A stretch of 27,500 bases of DNA from Prorocentrum cordatum (GCA_963575745.1 CAUYUJ010001436.1:80001-107500), one strand, 5' to 3'; shown: positions 1-7,001, counted from the stretch's first letter. Numbers and translations: made by a program. Notes: generated by a model not told the origin, from the sequence alone.

Positions 1-72
1 CCAGGGGCGGCGCCGGAGGCGCCGCCAGGAGGTCCCAGCGCCGATCCGAGGAATCCACGCGGACCTCCGAGT
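1..72. repeat. Dispersed GC-rich repeat, copy 1
   Basis: A GC-rich block ending in CGCCGATCCGAGGAATCC followed by ACGCGGACCTCCGA. The same order of words recurs at about 5328-5420 (CGCCGATCTGAGACATCC, GCGCGGACCTCCGA). Both copies are preceded by a self-complementary GGCGGCGCC..GGCGCCGCC stretch. No ORF of coding character overlaps it. The left edge is cut by the window. Confidence 0.6.
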
Positions 73-113
73 TTTTATGTTTATGTCATTGTTTGTTCCC
101 CTACACAGCTCCA
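73..113. repeat. Short dispersed repeat shared with 6662-6712
   Basis: TTATGTTTATGTCA followed by TTTGTT and CCCTACACA recurs nearly unchanged at about 6664-6698. At the second site it is fused to the right half of a family A miniature element. Here that right half is absent, so this may be a fragment of a larger element. Confidence 0.5.
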
Positions 114-186
114 GTCAGCGGCTTGCATGGGTCCGAGGTGGCGCGAGCGGGTCCGTGAGGAAGCGCGCAAAGGAGCGCCAAATCCA

Positions 187-303
187 CGCGGAGGAGGAGG
201 AGGAGAGGGAGGATGATGATGATTATGATGATGATGATGATGAGGAGGAGGAGAAGGAGGAGGAGGAGGAGGAGGAGGAGGAGGAGGAGGAGGAGGAGGA
301 GGC
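187..303. repeat. GAG/GAT trinucleotide microsatellite
   Basis: Almost pure purine strand of GAG units with an internal block of GAT/TAT units at about 211-241. It produces artefactual Glu/Asp, Arg, Ser and Leu ORFs in several frames on both strands. Confidence 0.95.
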
Positions 304-500
304 ACGAGTGGGCCCGTGAGGAAACGCGCAAGAGAGCACCAAATCCAGGCGCCCGAGCGACGCCCGCACCTCCCGCCCGCTGCCGCCGAGCCCCGGGCGC
401 GTGCGGTCTCTTCTCCGCCAGCACCCCTGGCAGCCCCTCGGAAGCCCCCCGCTGCTCCAGCAGGCGGGTCCTCGGCCGGGGGGGGGGGGGCACTGTGGCT
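304..500. other. GC-rich stretch, no gene seen
   Basis: GC-rich sequence with a G-run at about 479-490. ORFs exist on both strands but are proline, arginine and alanine rich with no recognisable domain. They continue out of the neighbouring microsatellite. Confidence 0.5.
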
Positions 501-662
501 TTAGGTCGGGCATGTCCCTCTGCAGGCGGATTTGGGAAGACGAAATAACAAATAGTCAGAACAGAAGCAACAATCGTCAACACAATAACGAAAGATTCGT
601 CCCCAGACTATTTGTGAAGCTATTCTCGAATCTGCCTCCTGTAGAGGGGCACGCCCGACTTA
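501..662 (+). mobile_element. Family A miniature inverted-repeat element, copy 1
   Basis: The left end reads TTAGGTCGGGCATGTCCCTC and the right end, reverse-complemented, reads TTAAGTCGGGCGTGCCCCTC. The match continues to give inverted termini of about 35-40 bp with some mismatches. The interior is AT-richer than the surroundings and non-coding. Both ends carry TTA, which fits a TA or TTA target duplication. The word GTCCCCAGACT in the right half is shared with copy 2 (7002-7161), so this is a dispersed family rather than a chance hairpin. No transposase is present, so the element would depend on another for movement. Confidence 0.75.
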
Positions 663-667
663 ACCGT

Positions 668-835
668 GGCCCGCGTGCGTGGTGGTGGTGGTGGGGGGGG
701 GCGTCGGGCCGGGCAGAGCAGTCCTCCAAAGCTCCTGGAGCTCAGCCAGGGGGGGAAGACGTGAAGGCCTCCAGCCTAGGTGGCGCACCCAGTGGGCAAC
801 CAAGCCCATCCAGGAGCAAGGTTTTTTCCTGTAGG
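668..835. other. G-rich non-coding stretch
   Basis: GGT/GGG runs around 680-703 and GC-rich flanks. ORFs here are out-of-frame readings with no recognisable domain. Confidence 0.45.
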
Positions 836-905
836 TTCTGGCGAGTTTGCTTGCATGCAGGGGGAGGGGGGGGGGCCTGGCGAGGCCCTGAAGGAACTCT
901 GGGCT
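836..905. repeat. Dispersed repeat shared with 12645-12725
   Basis: TTCTGGCGAG, then a G-rich run, then GGGCCTGGCGAGGCCC and GAAGGA. The same order occurs at 12661-12724. The minus-strand translations of the two sites share a PSGPRQA word, but the ORFs are different lengths and low in complexity, so shared DNA ancestry is the simpler explanation. Confidence 0.5.
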
Positions 906-1089
906 TCATGCCAGTCAAGCCCCCTTGCACGCCCTTTCGGCCCAGCATTGCTCCACGAGGCGGCGGAGGGGTGGGTGGGTGCAACATCCCATGCAAGTTG
1001 ACCTGCTTGAGCTGACTGAAAAACACGCTCCAAGCCCCCTCCAGTCCTGGAGGCCTCCTGGATGGGGTCCGAGTCGATGAGGTCGGAGG

Positions 1090-1225
1090 ATCTCGCCGCA
1101 TCGCCGGTACATCGGCGATGCACTGGCGACGTCGGCGATGCATCGGCGACGTCGGCGTGGAGAAAAGTAGGCCCCAACTCGAGCCGCATCGTCGATGCAT
1201 CGCCGATGCATCGGCGATCCGGCAC
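1090..1225. repeat. CATCGGCGATGCA degenerate repeat with a perfect 20-bp palindrome
   Basis: Five or more variants of ATCGGCGATGCA and GCGACGTCGGCG follow one another. At 1199-1218 the sequence ATCGCCGATGCATCGGCGAT equals its own reverse complement. Confidence 0.7.
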
Positions 1226-1244
1226 GTGCTCGCTCCGTGGCCGC

Positions 1245-1465
1245 CCAACGTAGCTTGCATCACATATTTTGCACCACGTAGCTTGCACGGAACTTGCACC
1301 ACACAGCTAGCATCTGTACAGCTTGCGCCCCACAGCTTGCACCACACCCCTTGCACCACGTTAATTGCATGGCATTACACAGGTCCGCAGAACCAACCGT
1401 TTGGGGCTCGCCGTGGCTGAAATTTGAGCTTGAACTCTCAGCTCTGAAGGATGATTATTGCTGGT
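1245..1465. repeat. TTGCACCACA-rich degenerate array, copy 1
   Basis: Repeated variants of GCTTGCACCACA at irregular spacing of roughly 12-25 bp run to about 1370. They are followed by GTTTGGGGCTCGC and then GGTGCCCAC. The same succession occurs at 25375-25745. No coding character is seen. Confidence 0.6.
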
Positions 1466-1481
1466 GCCCCGACTGGTGCCC

Positions 1482-1485
<4 letters not shown>

Positions 1486-1526
<41 letters not shown>

Positions 1527-1528
1527 TA
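1486..1528. repeat. TA dinucleotide microsatellite
   Basis: About 20 uninterrupted TA units after CATACA, ending in GATATG. Confidence 0.97.
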
Positions 1529-1529
1529 T

Positions 1530-1806
1530 GTTTCGATTGGAGTGCCAACCCGGGGCTCGCACCCTGTTCTTGCATCGAGAAAAACCTTGAGCCTCGAACT
1601 GAGCCCCTGGGCCCCCGGTCACAACAACAACGGCCCCCGCCTGACGCGTCCTCGCACTTCTATTCAAAACCGCGCTCTCGCTGGGGACTTCCTCACAATT
1701 CGCCAAGGCATCGTGCTCTCGCTGGGCGTTGCGCTCTCGACGTCCAAGAAACGCGCTCTCGTGCGAGATCCCTTCGCACTTGACTCCTGCTCTCGCCTGA
1801 AACTTC
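1530..1806. other. Non-coding stretch with GCTCTCGCTGGG repeats
   Basis: Between 1670 and 1800 the word CGCTCTCG recurs four or more times at irregular spacing (GCGCTCTCGCTGGG, GTGCTCTCGCTGGG, GCGCTCTCGACG, GCGCTCTCGTGC). No gene is recognised. Confidence 0.4.
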
Positions 1807-1808
1807 TA

Positions 1809-1984
1809 CAGTCGGGGCGCTGACCTAAGGAACCCTGAATAAGGAACGAGGCCCCTCTTTCCATGAGTTCACCTTCGATTTCCCTCCGAAAGCCCAAGGC
1901 AAACGTGGGGCAGACTGTGAAACAGTTGAGGAACACGGAACCCCTACCCAACGAAAAGGGTTCCTTCTTCCAGCGCCCCGACTG
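1809..1984 (+). mobile_element. Family B miniature inverted-repeat element, copy 1 (TA-flanked)
   Basis: The left terminus is CAGTCGGGGCGCTG and the right terminus, reverse-complemented, is also CAGTCGGGGCGCTG. After a 3-5 bp difference the match resumes with AAGGAACCCT, giving about 30 bp of inverted terminus. TA lies directly outside each end (1807-1808 and 1985-1986). TA duplication and a CAGT start are typical of Tc1/mariner-mobilised miniature elements. The right half is shared with copy 2 at 8573-8678. There is no transposase; the 133-residue ORF that begins inside is low in complexity and not convincing. Confidence 0.85.
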
Positions 1985-2019
1985 TATACGCCTTGAAGAA
2001 TTGCGCTTCAAAACCTTGA

Positions 2020-2175
2020 AGATGGAGGAGGAGATGGAGGAGGAGGAGGAAGAGGAGGAGGAGGAGGAGATGGAGGAGGAAATGGAGGAGATGGAGGAGG
2101 AGATGGAGGAGATGGAGAGGATGGAGGAGGATGGAGGAGGATGGAGGAGAGGAGATGGAGGAGGAGGAAGAGGAG
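2020..2175. repeat. GGA/ATGGAGG microsatellite
   Basis: Purine-rich array of GAGGAGATG variants with changing register. Confidence 0.95.
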
Positions 2176-2317
2176 GCGGAGGCGGAGGCGCCGCCCGGGC
2201 CCGCGCTTCGCCGCCCGGGGCGCGCGCCGACTCCTGGCGGCCCGCGCGATCTCCGGGCTGGTGAGGCAGCAGGCCGTCTGCGCGCGCCCAGCGCGCGGCG
2301 CGGCGGCGCCGCCGCCG

Positions 2318-2323
2318 TTGTCT

Positions 2324-2360
<37 letters not shown>

Positions 2361-2392
2361 CGACGTCGTCGACTTCGTCGTCGTCGTTGAGG

Positions 2393-2433
<41 letters not shown>

Positions 2434-2497
2434 TGCCGTCGTCGCCGTCGCCGTCGCCGTCGCCGTCGTCGTCGTCGTCGTCGCCGTCATTGTCATT

Positions 2498-2552
<55 letters not shown>

Positions 2553-2612
2553 TCGTCGTCATCGTTGAGTGTCGTCGTTGAGGGTCGTCGTCGTCGTCGT
2601 CGTGGAGGGTCG
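2318..2612. repeat. GTC (CGT) trinucleotide microsatellite
   Basis: Nearly continuous GTCGTC with GCC, GTT and CAT variants, giving false Val, Arg and Ser ORFs on plus and a long Asp run on minus. A 521-residue minus-strand ORF (1664-3229) exists only because the array lacks stops. Confidence 0.95.
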
Positions 2613-2619
2613 TCGTCTT

Positions 2620-2876
2620 GATCGCCGTCGTCGCGATGTCGCGGCTGCAAGCGGGTCGAGAGCTCTGGGGTCGTGTCCTGTCTGCAACGAAACGCCGAGA
2701 TCTGGAAAGGGGTCGAGCGCTCCAGGATGGAGGACAGGCCTCGACTCCCGTCTTCCGTCCTGGGTCGCTCTGACGGCCCCGTGACCCGAAGCGGTCTCCT
2801 GGAGGCCGAGGCACAGGAGAGGCCCGCACAGGAAAGTACCACGACGTTGCAGACCTGGGCCCCTCCCTCAGACTCG

Positions 2877-2907
<31 letters not shown>

Positions 2908-3300
2908 CCCCCCCCCCCTGGACCTCCCCCGGGGTGCCGTACGGCTCGAGGCTCGTGGCGGACCCGGCCGCGGCCAGGAGAGCGCCCCAGGATGCCAGAG
3001 AACGCTTTTGGAGACTCCGCTGGCGCGGGAGGTCCAGGATCGCGGTTGGGCTGCAGGGTCCAGGGTCGATCCCCGGCGGACCTGCCCAGGGGCGGGCTCG
3101 GGCCAGAGCCTCGGGGGGCGGAGCTGGCCGCGGCGACGAGGAGACGCCCCTGGCGGGCCCAGCGCCCCGAGCCTTTTGCTGTTCGTTTTTACCTAACAGC
3201 GAAGACTGATAGGTTTCTAGTAGTGCCAAAAGAAAGCATCTGATGACTCAGAAGGGAGGTCTGGGCGGCATCCGGACAGCGAGGGCCGGGCTCAGGGCCG
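2620..3300. other. GC-rich stretch with a poly-C tract, no gene seen
   Basis: A C-run of about 27 bases starts near 2878, followed by a second, shorter one. ORFs on both strands cross the region but none shows a recognisable domain. About 3180-3245 is AT-richer and could be an intergenic edge. Confidence 0.4.
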
Positions 3301-3325
3301 GGCTCGTTTTAAACAAACAGTCGCA

Positions 3326-3716
3326 CACTTCGTGCTCTTCGACCTCCCAGAACTCCATTCCCGGGCCACATTTTGAATGCCCGGAGCCAACTGTAGGCCA
3401 CTTCGTGCTCTTCGACTTCCCAGAACTCCATTCCCGGGCCACATTTTGGATGCCCGGAGCCAACTGTAAGCCACTTCGTGCTCTTCCACTTCCCAGAACT
3501 CCATTCCCGGGCCACATTTTGAATGCCCGGAGCCAACGATATGCCACTTCGTGCTCTTAGACTTCCCAAAACACCATTCCCGGGCCACATGTTGAATGCC
3601 CGGAGCCAACTGTAGGCCACTTCGTGCTCTTCCGCTTCCCAGAACTCCACTCCCGGGCCACATGTTGAATGCCCGGAGCCAACTGTACGCCACTTCGTGC
3701 TCTCCACTTCCCAGAC
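3326..3716. repeat. 73-bp minisatellite, five full units and a partial sixth
   Basis: CACTTCGTGCTCTTC starts at 3326, 3399, 3472, 3545, 3618 and 3691, an exact 73-bp spacing. Each full unit contains TCCCGGGCCACAT and ATGCCCGGAGCC, with only scattered substitutions. Because 73 is not a multiple of three, the minus-strand ORFs read the same peptide words in shifting frames, which argues against coding. Confidence 0.97.
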
Positions 3717-3752
3717 TTCCAAGACTCATCATCTTCATCATCATCATCGTCC

Positions 3753-3773
3753 CCGTAGCCTTCTTGGCTACAG
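3753..3773 (+). other. Relict dinoflagellate spliced-leader sequence
   Basis: The sequence CCGTAGCCTTCTTGGCTACAG matches the conserved dinoflagellate spliced leader (CCGTAGCCATTTTGGCTCAAG, from established knowledge) at 17 of 21 positions. It lies 57 bases before the ATG of the ORF at 3831 on the same strand. The leader is normally added to mRNA by trans-splicing, so finding it in genomic DNA next to an ORF suggests an mRNA was copied back into the genome. A CAT microsatellite precedes it directly. A chance match is unlikely by a rough estimate but not excluded. Confidence 0.6.
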
Positions 3774-3830
3774 CCCTGCTTTCGAAGATTTCCTTTCAAA
3801 GGAACTGCGCAACGCCTACTGCGCACCTTA

Positions 3831-4505
3831 ATGCCAGGACATGCTGATAGTTCTCGGTCTGGCGGCGGTGCTCCTGACCCTGCTGCATTGAACAGCGGTG
3901 CTCCTCAGCCTGCGGCAGGGAACAGCGCTGCTCCTCGGCGTGCTGCATTGAGCGGTCCTCAGCAAACGCTCGTCGAGCACGTGAAGCAGTTCGGCCGGAT
4001 ACCGAAGCGAAATCAAGGAACGTCCGAACAAGAACGGGCCGAAAACAAATTGGCCAAACGTTTCTCGGACCATCGCGACCGCATCCCCAAAGACATTTTG
4101 CATGAACTGCGGGCCCTGGGCTGTGCTGATCAGCAGACGGAAACCGAGGAGCTCAAGCGGAAGCAGAAGACCGAGGAGCTCATGCAGCAACTTCACTGTT
4201 ACCACTACTACTCACTGTTACCACTACTTCACTGGTACCACCGAGATGAAGTAGTAGTTAAGCTCATGGAGCTCAACTACTACTTCACTGTTACCACTAC
4301 TACCATCACTACTACTTCTACTGCTACTACTACTGTTACTATTACTGCTGCTGCTGCTGCTGTTGCTGCTGCTAGTGTAGCTATTGCTACTGCAACTACT
4401 GGCAGTACCACTGCGACTGCCGCTGATGTTGCCACTGCGACTGCCACTGCGAATCCGAATGCGACTGCGAGAACACCAGAATTCTACAACAGCACTCTTA
4501 CATGA
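3831..4505 (+). CDS. Hypothetical protein, probable retrogene with a repeat-rich C-terminus
   Basis: This 224-residue ORF opens with a Gly/Ala/Pro-rich stretch (residues 1-44) containing three imperfect GAP.PAA-like units. A charged segment follows (about 46-95: LVEHVKQFGRIPKRNQG then ENKLAKRF and ILHELRALG). It resembles a short repeat I associate with dinoflagellate proteins of unknown role, with a GR.PKR core and a later ELRALG. A Glu/Lys-rich, coiled-coil-like piece (about 102-120) leads into Tyr/Leu and then Thr/Ala runs from ACT/GCT repeats. The last half is therefore probably microsatellite expansion read through, and the natural stop may have been lost. The start is the first ATG after the relict spliced leader. 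No signal peptide or membrane segment is seen. Function is unknown. It could also be a decayed copy of a longer gene. Confidence 0.5.
   Translation: MPGHADSSRSGGGAPDPAALNSGAPQPAAGNSAAPRRAALSGPQQTLVEHVKQFGRIPKRNQGTSEQERAENKLAKRFSDHRDRIPKDILHELRALGCADQQTETEELKRKQKTEELMQQLHCYHYYSLLPLLHWYHRDEVVVKLMELNYYFTVTTTTITTTSTATTTVTITAAAAAVAAASVAIATATTGSTTATAADVATATATANPNATARTPEFYNSTLT
4248..4286. repeat. 39-bp near-perfect palindrome
   Basis: GAAGTAGTAGTT pairs with AACTACTACTTC, and the match extends with one mismatch through AGCTC on both sides of a short loop. It lies where the ACT-type repeat inverts its strand within the ORF at 3831-4505. Similar CACTGTTACCACTACT words flank it on both sides. Confidence 0.8.
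4300..4475. repeat. ACT/GCT/GAC mixed trinucleotide repeat
   Basis: Degenerate ACTACT, GCTGCT and ACTGCGACTGCC units encoding Thr/Ala in the frame of the 3831 ORF. Confidence 0.85.
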
Positions 4506-4770
4506 ATACCACAGGCAATGTTTCCAGCTATGCTTCTACACATCGCTGTTAGGTTGCTTTGCCAGGATATTGTTTTTTGTTTGTTTTTGTTTTTTGAATG
4601 CGTTTCGTTGTTGCTGGTTGTTTGTTGTTTCTTATATGTTTGATTTTGTTTTTTGCTATTTGCATATGTAGGTATGAATTCGTGTGCTTGTTTTGTTTGT
4701 TGTGTGCATATAAACATACGAACAGACAGATACTATAACATAGAATGAGGACAGCTGGTTATTGAAAACC
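4506..4770. other. AT-rich, T-rich spacer
   Basis: Contains several TTTTTTG runs (about 4570-4660) and AT-rich words, unlike its GC-rich surroundings. It could be a 3' untranslated region of the 3831 ORF. No clear poly-A tract marks a retrogene end on the plus strand. Confidence 0.4.
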
Positions 4771-4773
4771 TGG

Positions 4774-4788
4774 AGTTGTTGTTGTGGT

Positions 4789-4823
<35 letters not shown>

Positions 4824-4917
4824 TTGTTGTTGTTGTTGTTGTTATTGTTGCTGTTGCTGTTGCTGTTGTTGTTGGTGTTGCTGTTGCTGCTGCTGCTGCT
4901 GTTGTTGTTGCTGTTGC

Positions 4918-4967
<50 letters not shown>

Positions 4968-4978
4968 TGTTTGTTGTT
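4774..4978. repeat. GTT/GCT trinucleotide microsatellite
   Basis: About 200 bp of TGTTGC, TGTTGT and TGCTGC units. It yields false Cys, Leu and Val ORFs on plus and Asn/Ser/Thr ORFs on minus. Confidence 0.97.
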
Positions 4979-4984
4979 TGTTGT

Positions 4985-5250
4985 CTGCTGGGTAAAAGAG
5001 AATTTAGAGAACGGTGGTGGAGAGCCAGAGATGCCAGGCCGGGAGCGCGCCTGGCGGCCGAGCCGCGCCCGGGAGTCAGCGACCCCGCAGGGGGTGGTCT
5101 GCCAGGGGTGCGGTCTGCCACCGGCACCCCCAGGGGGCGGGCGAGGACCTCGGCGGAGCCCTCCGCCGCGCCGGGGAGGGCTCCGACGAGGGCCACGCGG
5201 GGCCCCCCCGGGGCCCCGACGGCGCAGATCGCAGACCACACCCTGGCAGG
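4985..5250. other. GC-rich stretch, no gene seen
   Basis: High-GC sequence with ORFs open in several frames on both strands. None has a recognisable domain. Confidence 0.4.
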
Positions 5251-5253
5251 CGT

Positions 5254-5300
5254 CTCGGCCGGGCGTGTCCTCCTACAGGTGGGTCTTGGATGAGGAATAA
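5254..5300 (+). mobile_element. Family A element, left-end fragment
   Basis: CCGGGCGTGTCCTCCTACAGGTGGGT-type sequence followed by TTGGATGAGGAAT matches the left terminus of the elements at 501 and 7002 (GTCGGGCGCGTTCCTCTACAGGCGGAT). No matching right end is seen nearby, so this is a truncated copy. Confidence 0.55.
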
Positions 5301-5327
5301 GCAAATGCCTCCCACGCTGGACCCCCT

Positions 5328-5420
5328 GGCGGCGCCTCCTGCGCCGCCCCTGGCACGCTCCGCGCGCCTGGGAGGGGGGTCCACCGCCGATCTGAGACAT
5401 CCGCGCGGACCTCCGAATCC
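5328..5420. repeat. Dispersed GC-rich repeat, copy 2
   Basis: Matches the block at 1-72, including CGCCGATC and the CGCGGACCTCCGA end. Confidence 0.6.
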
Positions 5421-5463
5421 CACCAGCCCTTTAGGGCGTGAGTGGTTTCGCGAGCCCCCTCTG

Positions 5464-5502
5464 TCCTCAACCCCCCTTCTTCCCCTTCGGGGAGGGGTTT
5501 AC
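5464..5502 (+). repeat. TTCG-loop hairpin, copy 1
   Basis: AACCCCCCTTCTTCCCC, TTCG, GGGAGGGGTTT forms a strong inverted repeat with a TTCG loop closed by C-G. It has a counterpart at 14190-14228. Both sit at the head of the same composite repeat module. Confidence 0.65.
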
Positions 5503-5585
5503 CCCTCCCCCTGCCCCCTCCCCCTGGGTCTGGAGAGGGCGGGCCGCGGGTGGTTGGAGGGGTCTTTTTCGACTCCTGGGAGGGC

Positions 5586-5812
5586 CAAAAAACGACGACC
5601 CTCACGAGGATTCTGGCCCCGACGGGGGGAGGGAGAAAAAATGTTCTCCTCTTCTCTGAAGCCAAAATCATTGTTTTTACGAGGGTTTTGGCCCCATTTT
5701 GGCCTCTCCAGGGGGCCGCGCTCATCTTCCTTCATAGCAAAATCATTGATTTTATGAAGGTTTTGGGCTCATTTTGTCCTTCTCAGGGGGCAGCGCTTCT
5801 TTGCGCTTCTGA
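5586..5812. repeat. Three diverged tandem repeats of about 75 bp
   Basis: Units begin at about 5586, 5663 and 5738. The last two share CAAAATCATTG at an exact spacing of 75. All three carry ACGAGG.TT.TGG or a close variant and a GGGGG..GCGC-type end. Confidence 0.75.
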
Positions 5813-5819
5813 GGAGGTC

Positions 5820-6050
5820 GCAAGAGGCCCCAAGATGGCCCCAAGAGGCCCCCAGGAGCCTCCCAAGAGGCCTCCAAGAGGCCCCCAAGAGGCCCCCCAG
5901 AGGCCCCCAGAGGCCCCCAAGAGGCCCCCAAGAGGCCCCCCAGAGGCCCCCAGAGGCCCCAGGAGGCCCCCAAGAGGCCCCCAAGAGGCCCCCAAGAGGC
6001 CCCCAAGAGGCCCCAAGAGGCTCCAAGAGGCCCCCAAGAGGCCCCACGAG
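5820..6050. repeat. 11-bp CCAAGAGGCCC array, module copy 1
   Basis: The unit AAGAGGCCCCC repeats about 18 times with small length changes. ORFs of Pro-Arg-Gly and Gly-Leu-Leu-Gly type on the two strands are artefacts of it. Related arrays occur at 14420-14935 and 18035-18235, with weaker ones at 24665-24780 and (inverted) 27285-27375. Confidence 0.9.
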
Positions 6051-6051
6051 G

Positions 6052-6462
6052 AGCCCGAACGACTCACACCAGGACGAGGGGCCCGAACGACTCACACCAC
6101 GAAGAGCCCGAACGACTCACACCACAAGGAGGGGCCCGAACGACTCACACCAGGACGAGGCGCCCGAACGACTCACACCACGAGGAGCCCGAACGACTCA
6201 CACCACGACGCGGGCCCCGAACGACTCACACCACGAGGAGCCCGAACGAGTCACACCAGGAGGAGGGGCCCGAACGACTCACACCAGGATGAGGGGCCCG
6301 AACAACTCACACCACGAGAAGCCCGAACGACTCACACCAGGACGAAGAGCCCGAACGACTCACACCACGAAGAGCCCGAACGACTCACACCAGGAAGAAG
6401 GGCCCGAACGACTCACACCAGGACGAGAAACCCGAAACGACTCAAATCACGAGGAGCGCTTT
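6052..6462. repeat. CCCGAACGACTCACACC array, 15 units
   Basis: Fifteen copies of CCCGAACGACTCACACCA follow one another, with unit lengths alternating between about 25 bp (ending CACGAGGAG) and 28 bp (ending GGACGAGGGG). It directly continues the 11-bp array. Plus-strand ORFs such as 5442-6725 read through it and are not credible genes. Confidence 0.95.
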
Positions 6463-6597
6463 CTCTCCCTCCTCCTCCGCCTCGTCCTTCTCCCGCTCCC
6501 CCCACAAGGAGGATGTACAAGGAGGCGGGAGGAAGGAGGAACAGGGGAGATATGCGGGGCCAAACGGACACACGCCTGAAAAACACGACTGTCGGCA

Positions 6598-6662
6598 TGC
6601 TTCGCATGAGTTGCTGCTGTTGTGAGATGGGCTGGTGGGGATACGCGAAGCGTAAAGAATTC
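6598..6662 (-). mobile_element. Fragment sharing a LINE-like 3' end motif
   Basis: GGGCTGGTGGGGATACGCGA followed by AGCGTAAAGAATT nearly matches the 3' end of the LINE at 19463. On the minus strand both translate to ASRIPTS. The shared terminus suggests a short element using the LINE tail, or a truncated LINE copy. Confidence 0.5.
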
Positions 6663-6782
6663 TTATGTTTATGTCACTTTTTGTTACCCTACACATGTTC
6701 TCAGGCAGCCAAAAACTCGTCCTGAGAGTATTTTGTGGACTATTTCTGAAAATTCCTCCTGTAGAGGGACAGGCCCGACTTA
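6663..6782 (+). mobile_element. Family A element, right-end copy 3
   Basis: The right half (GACTATTTCTG, then CCTCCTGTAGAGGGACAGGC, then CCGACTTA) matches the right ends at 640-662 and 7117-7161. The left inverted terminus is missing. Instead the sequence begins with the TTATGTTTATGTCA word seen at 77. Confidence 0.65.
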
Positions 6783-6786
6783 AGCA

Positions 6787-6983
6787 TACGTCAGGTTCGT
6801 GTCGTGCCGACTTCGGCGCTGGCTTCTGACACCGCGGGAATCATTCCACCTTGAACGACCGGCCGCTTCCGAAGCGTCCAAACCTCGCTCCACACCGAAC
6901 GGTTCTGGGCCGCCAGGCCCACGTTCCACGTGGAACGCCGCTGGCGGGGTCGCCGCCGGTCGGCACGACACGATCCTACCGTA
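6787..6983 (+). mobile_element. Family C miniature inverted-repeat element, copy 1
   Basis: The left end TACGTCAGGTTCGTGTCGTG and the reverse-complemented right end TACGGTAGGATCGTGTCGTG pair over about 25 bp, then CCGAC. TA stands at both outer edges. The interior shares TGACACCGC and CTTGAACGA words with copy 2 (13403-13569). A 14-bp perfect palindrome GTTCCACGTGGAAC lies at 6923-6936. It sits 4 bases right of one family A end and 18 bases left of another. No transposase is present. Confidence 0.8.
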
Positions 6984-7001
6984 GCCACACCCTTCGTAGT
7001 C

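Noticed and set aside
1664-3229. 521-residue minus-strand ORF with long Asp and Arg runs
   Set aside because: It is open only because it crosses the GTC and GGA microsatellites; no domain outside them, and it overlaps a family B element.
3326-3716. CRISPR-like array
   Set aside because: The whole 73-bp unit is repeated with no unique spacers; this is a minisatellite in a eukaryotic setting. The other arrays also lack constant repeats with unique equal-length spacers.
5442-6725. 427-residue plus-strand ORF
   Set aside because: Mostly the translation of the 11-bp and CCCGAACGACTCACACC arrays; the other two frames are also open.
6979-7001. CCGTAGCCACACCCTTCGTAG as a second relict spliced leader
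   Set aside because: Only the first nine bases match; the rest diverges, and it lies between two miniature elements rather than before an ORF. The CCGTAGCC at 18852 fails in the same way.
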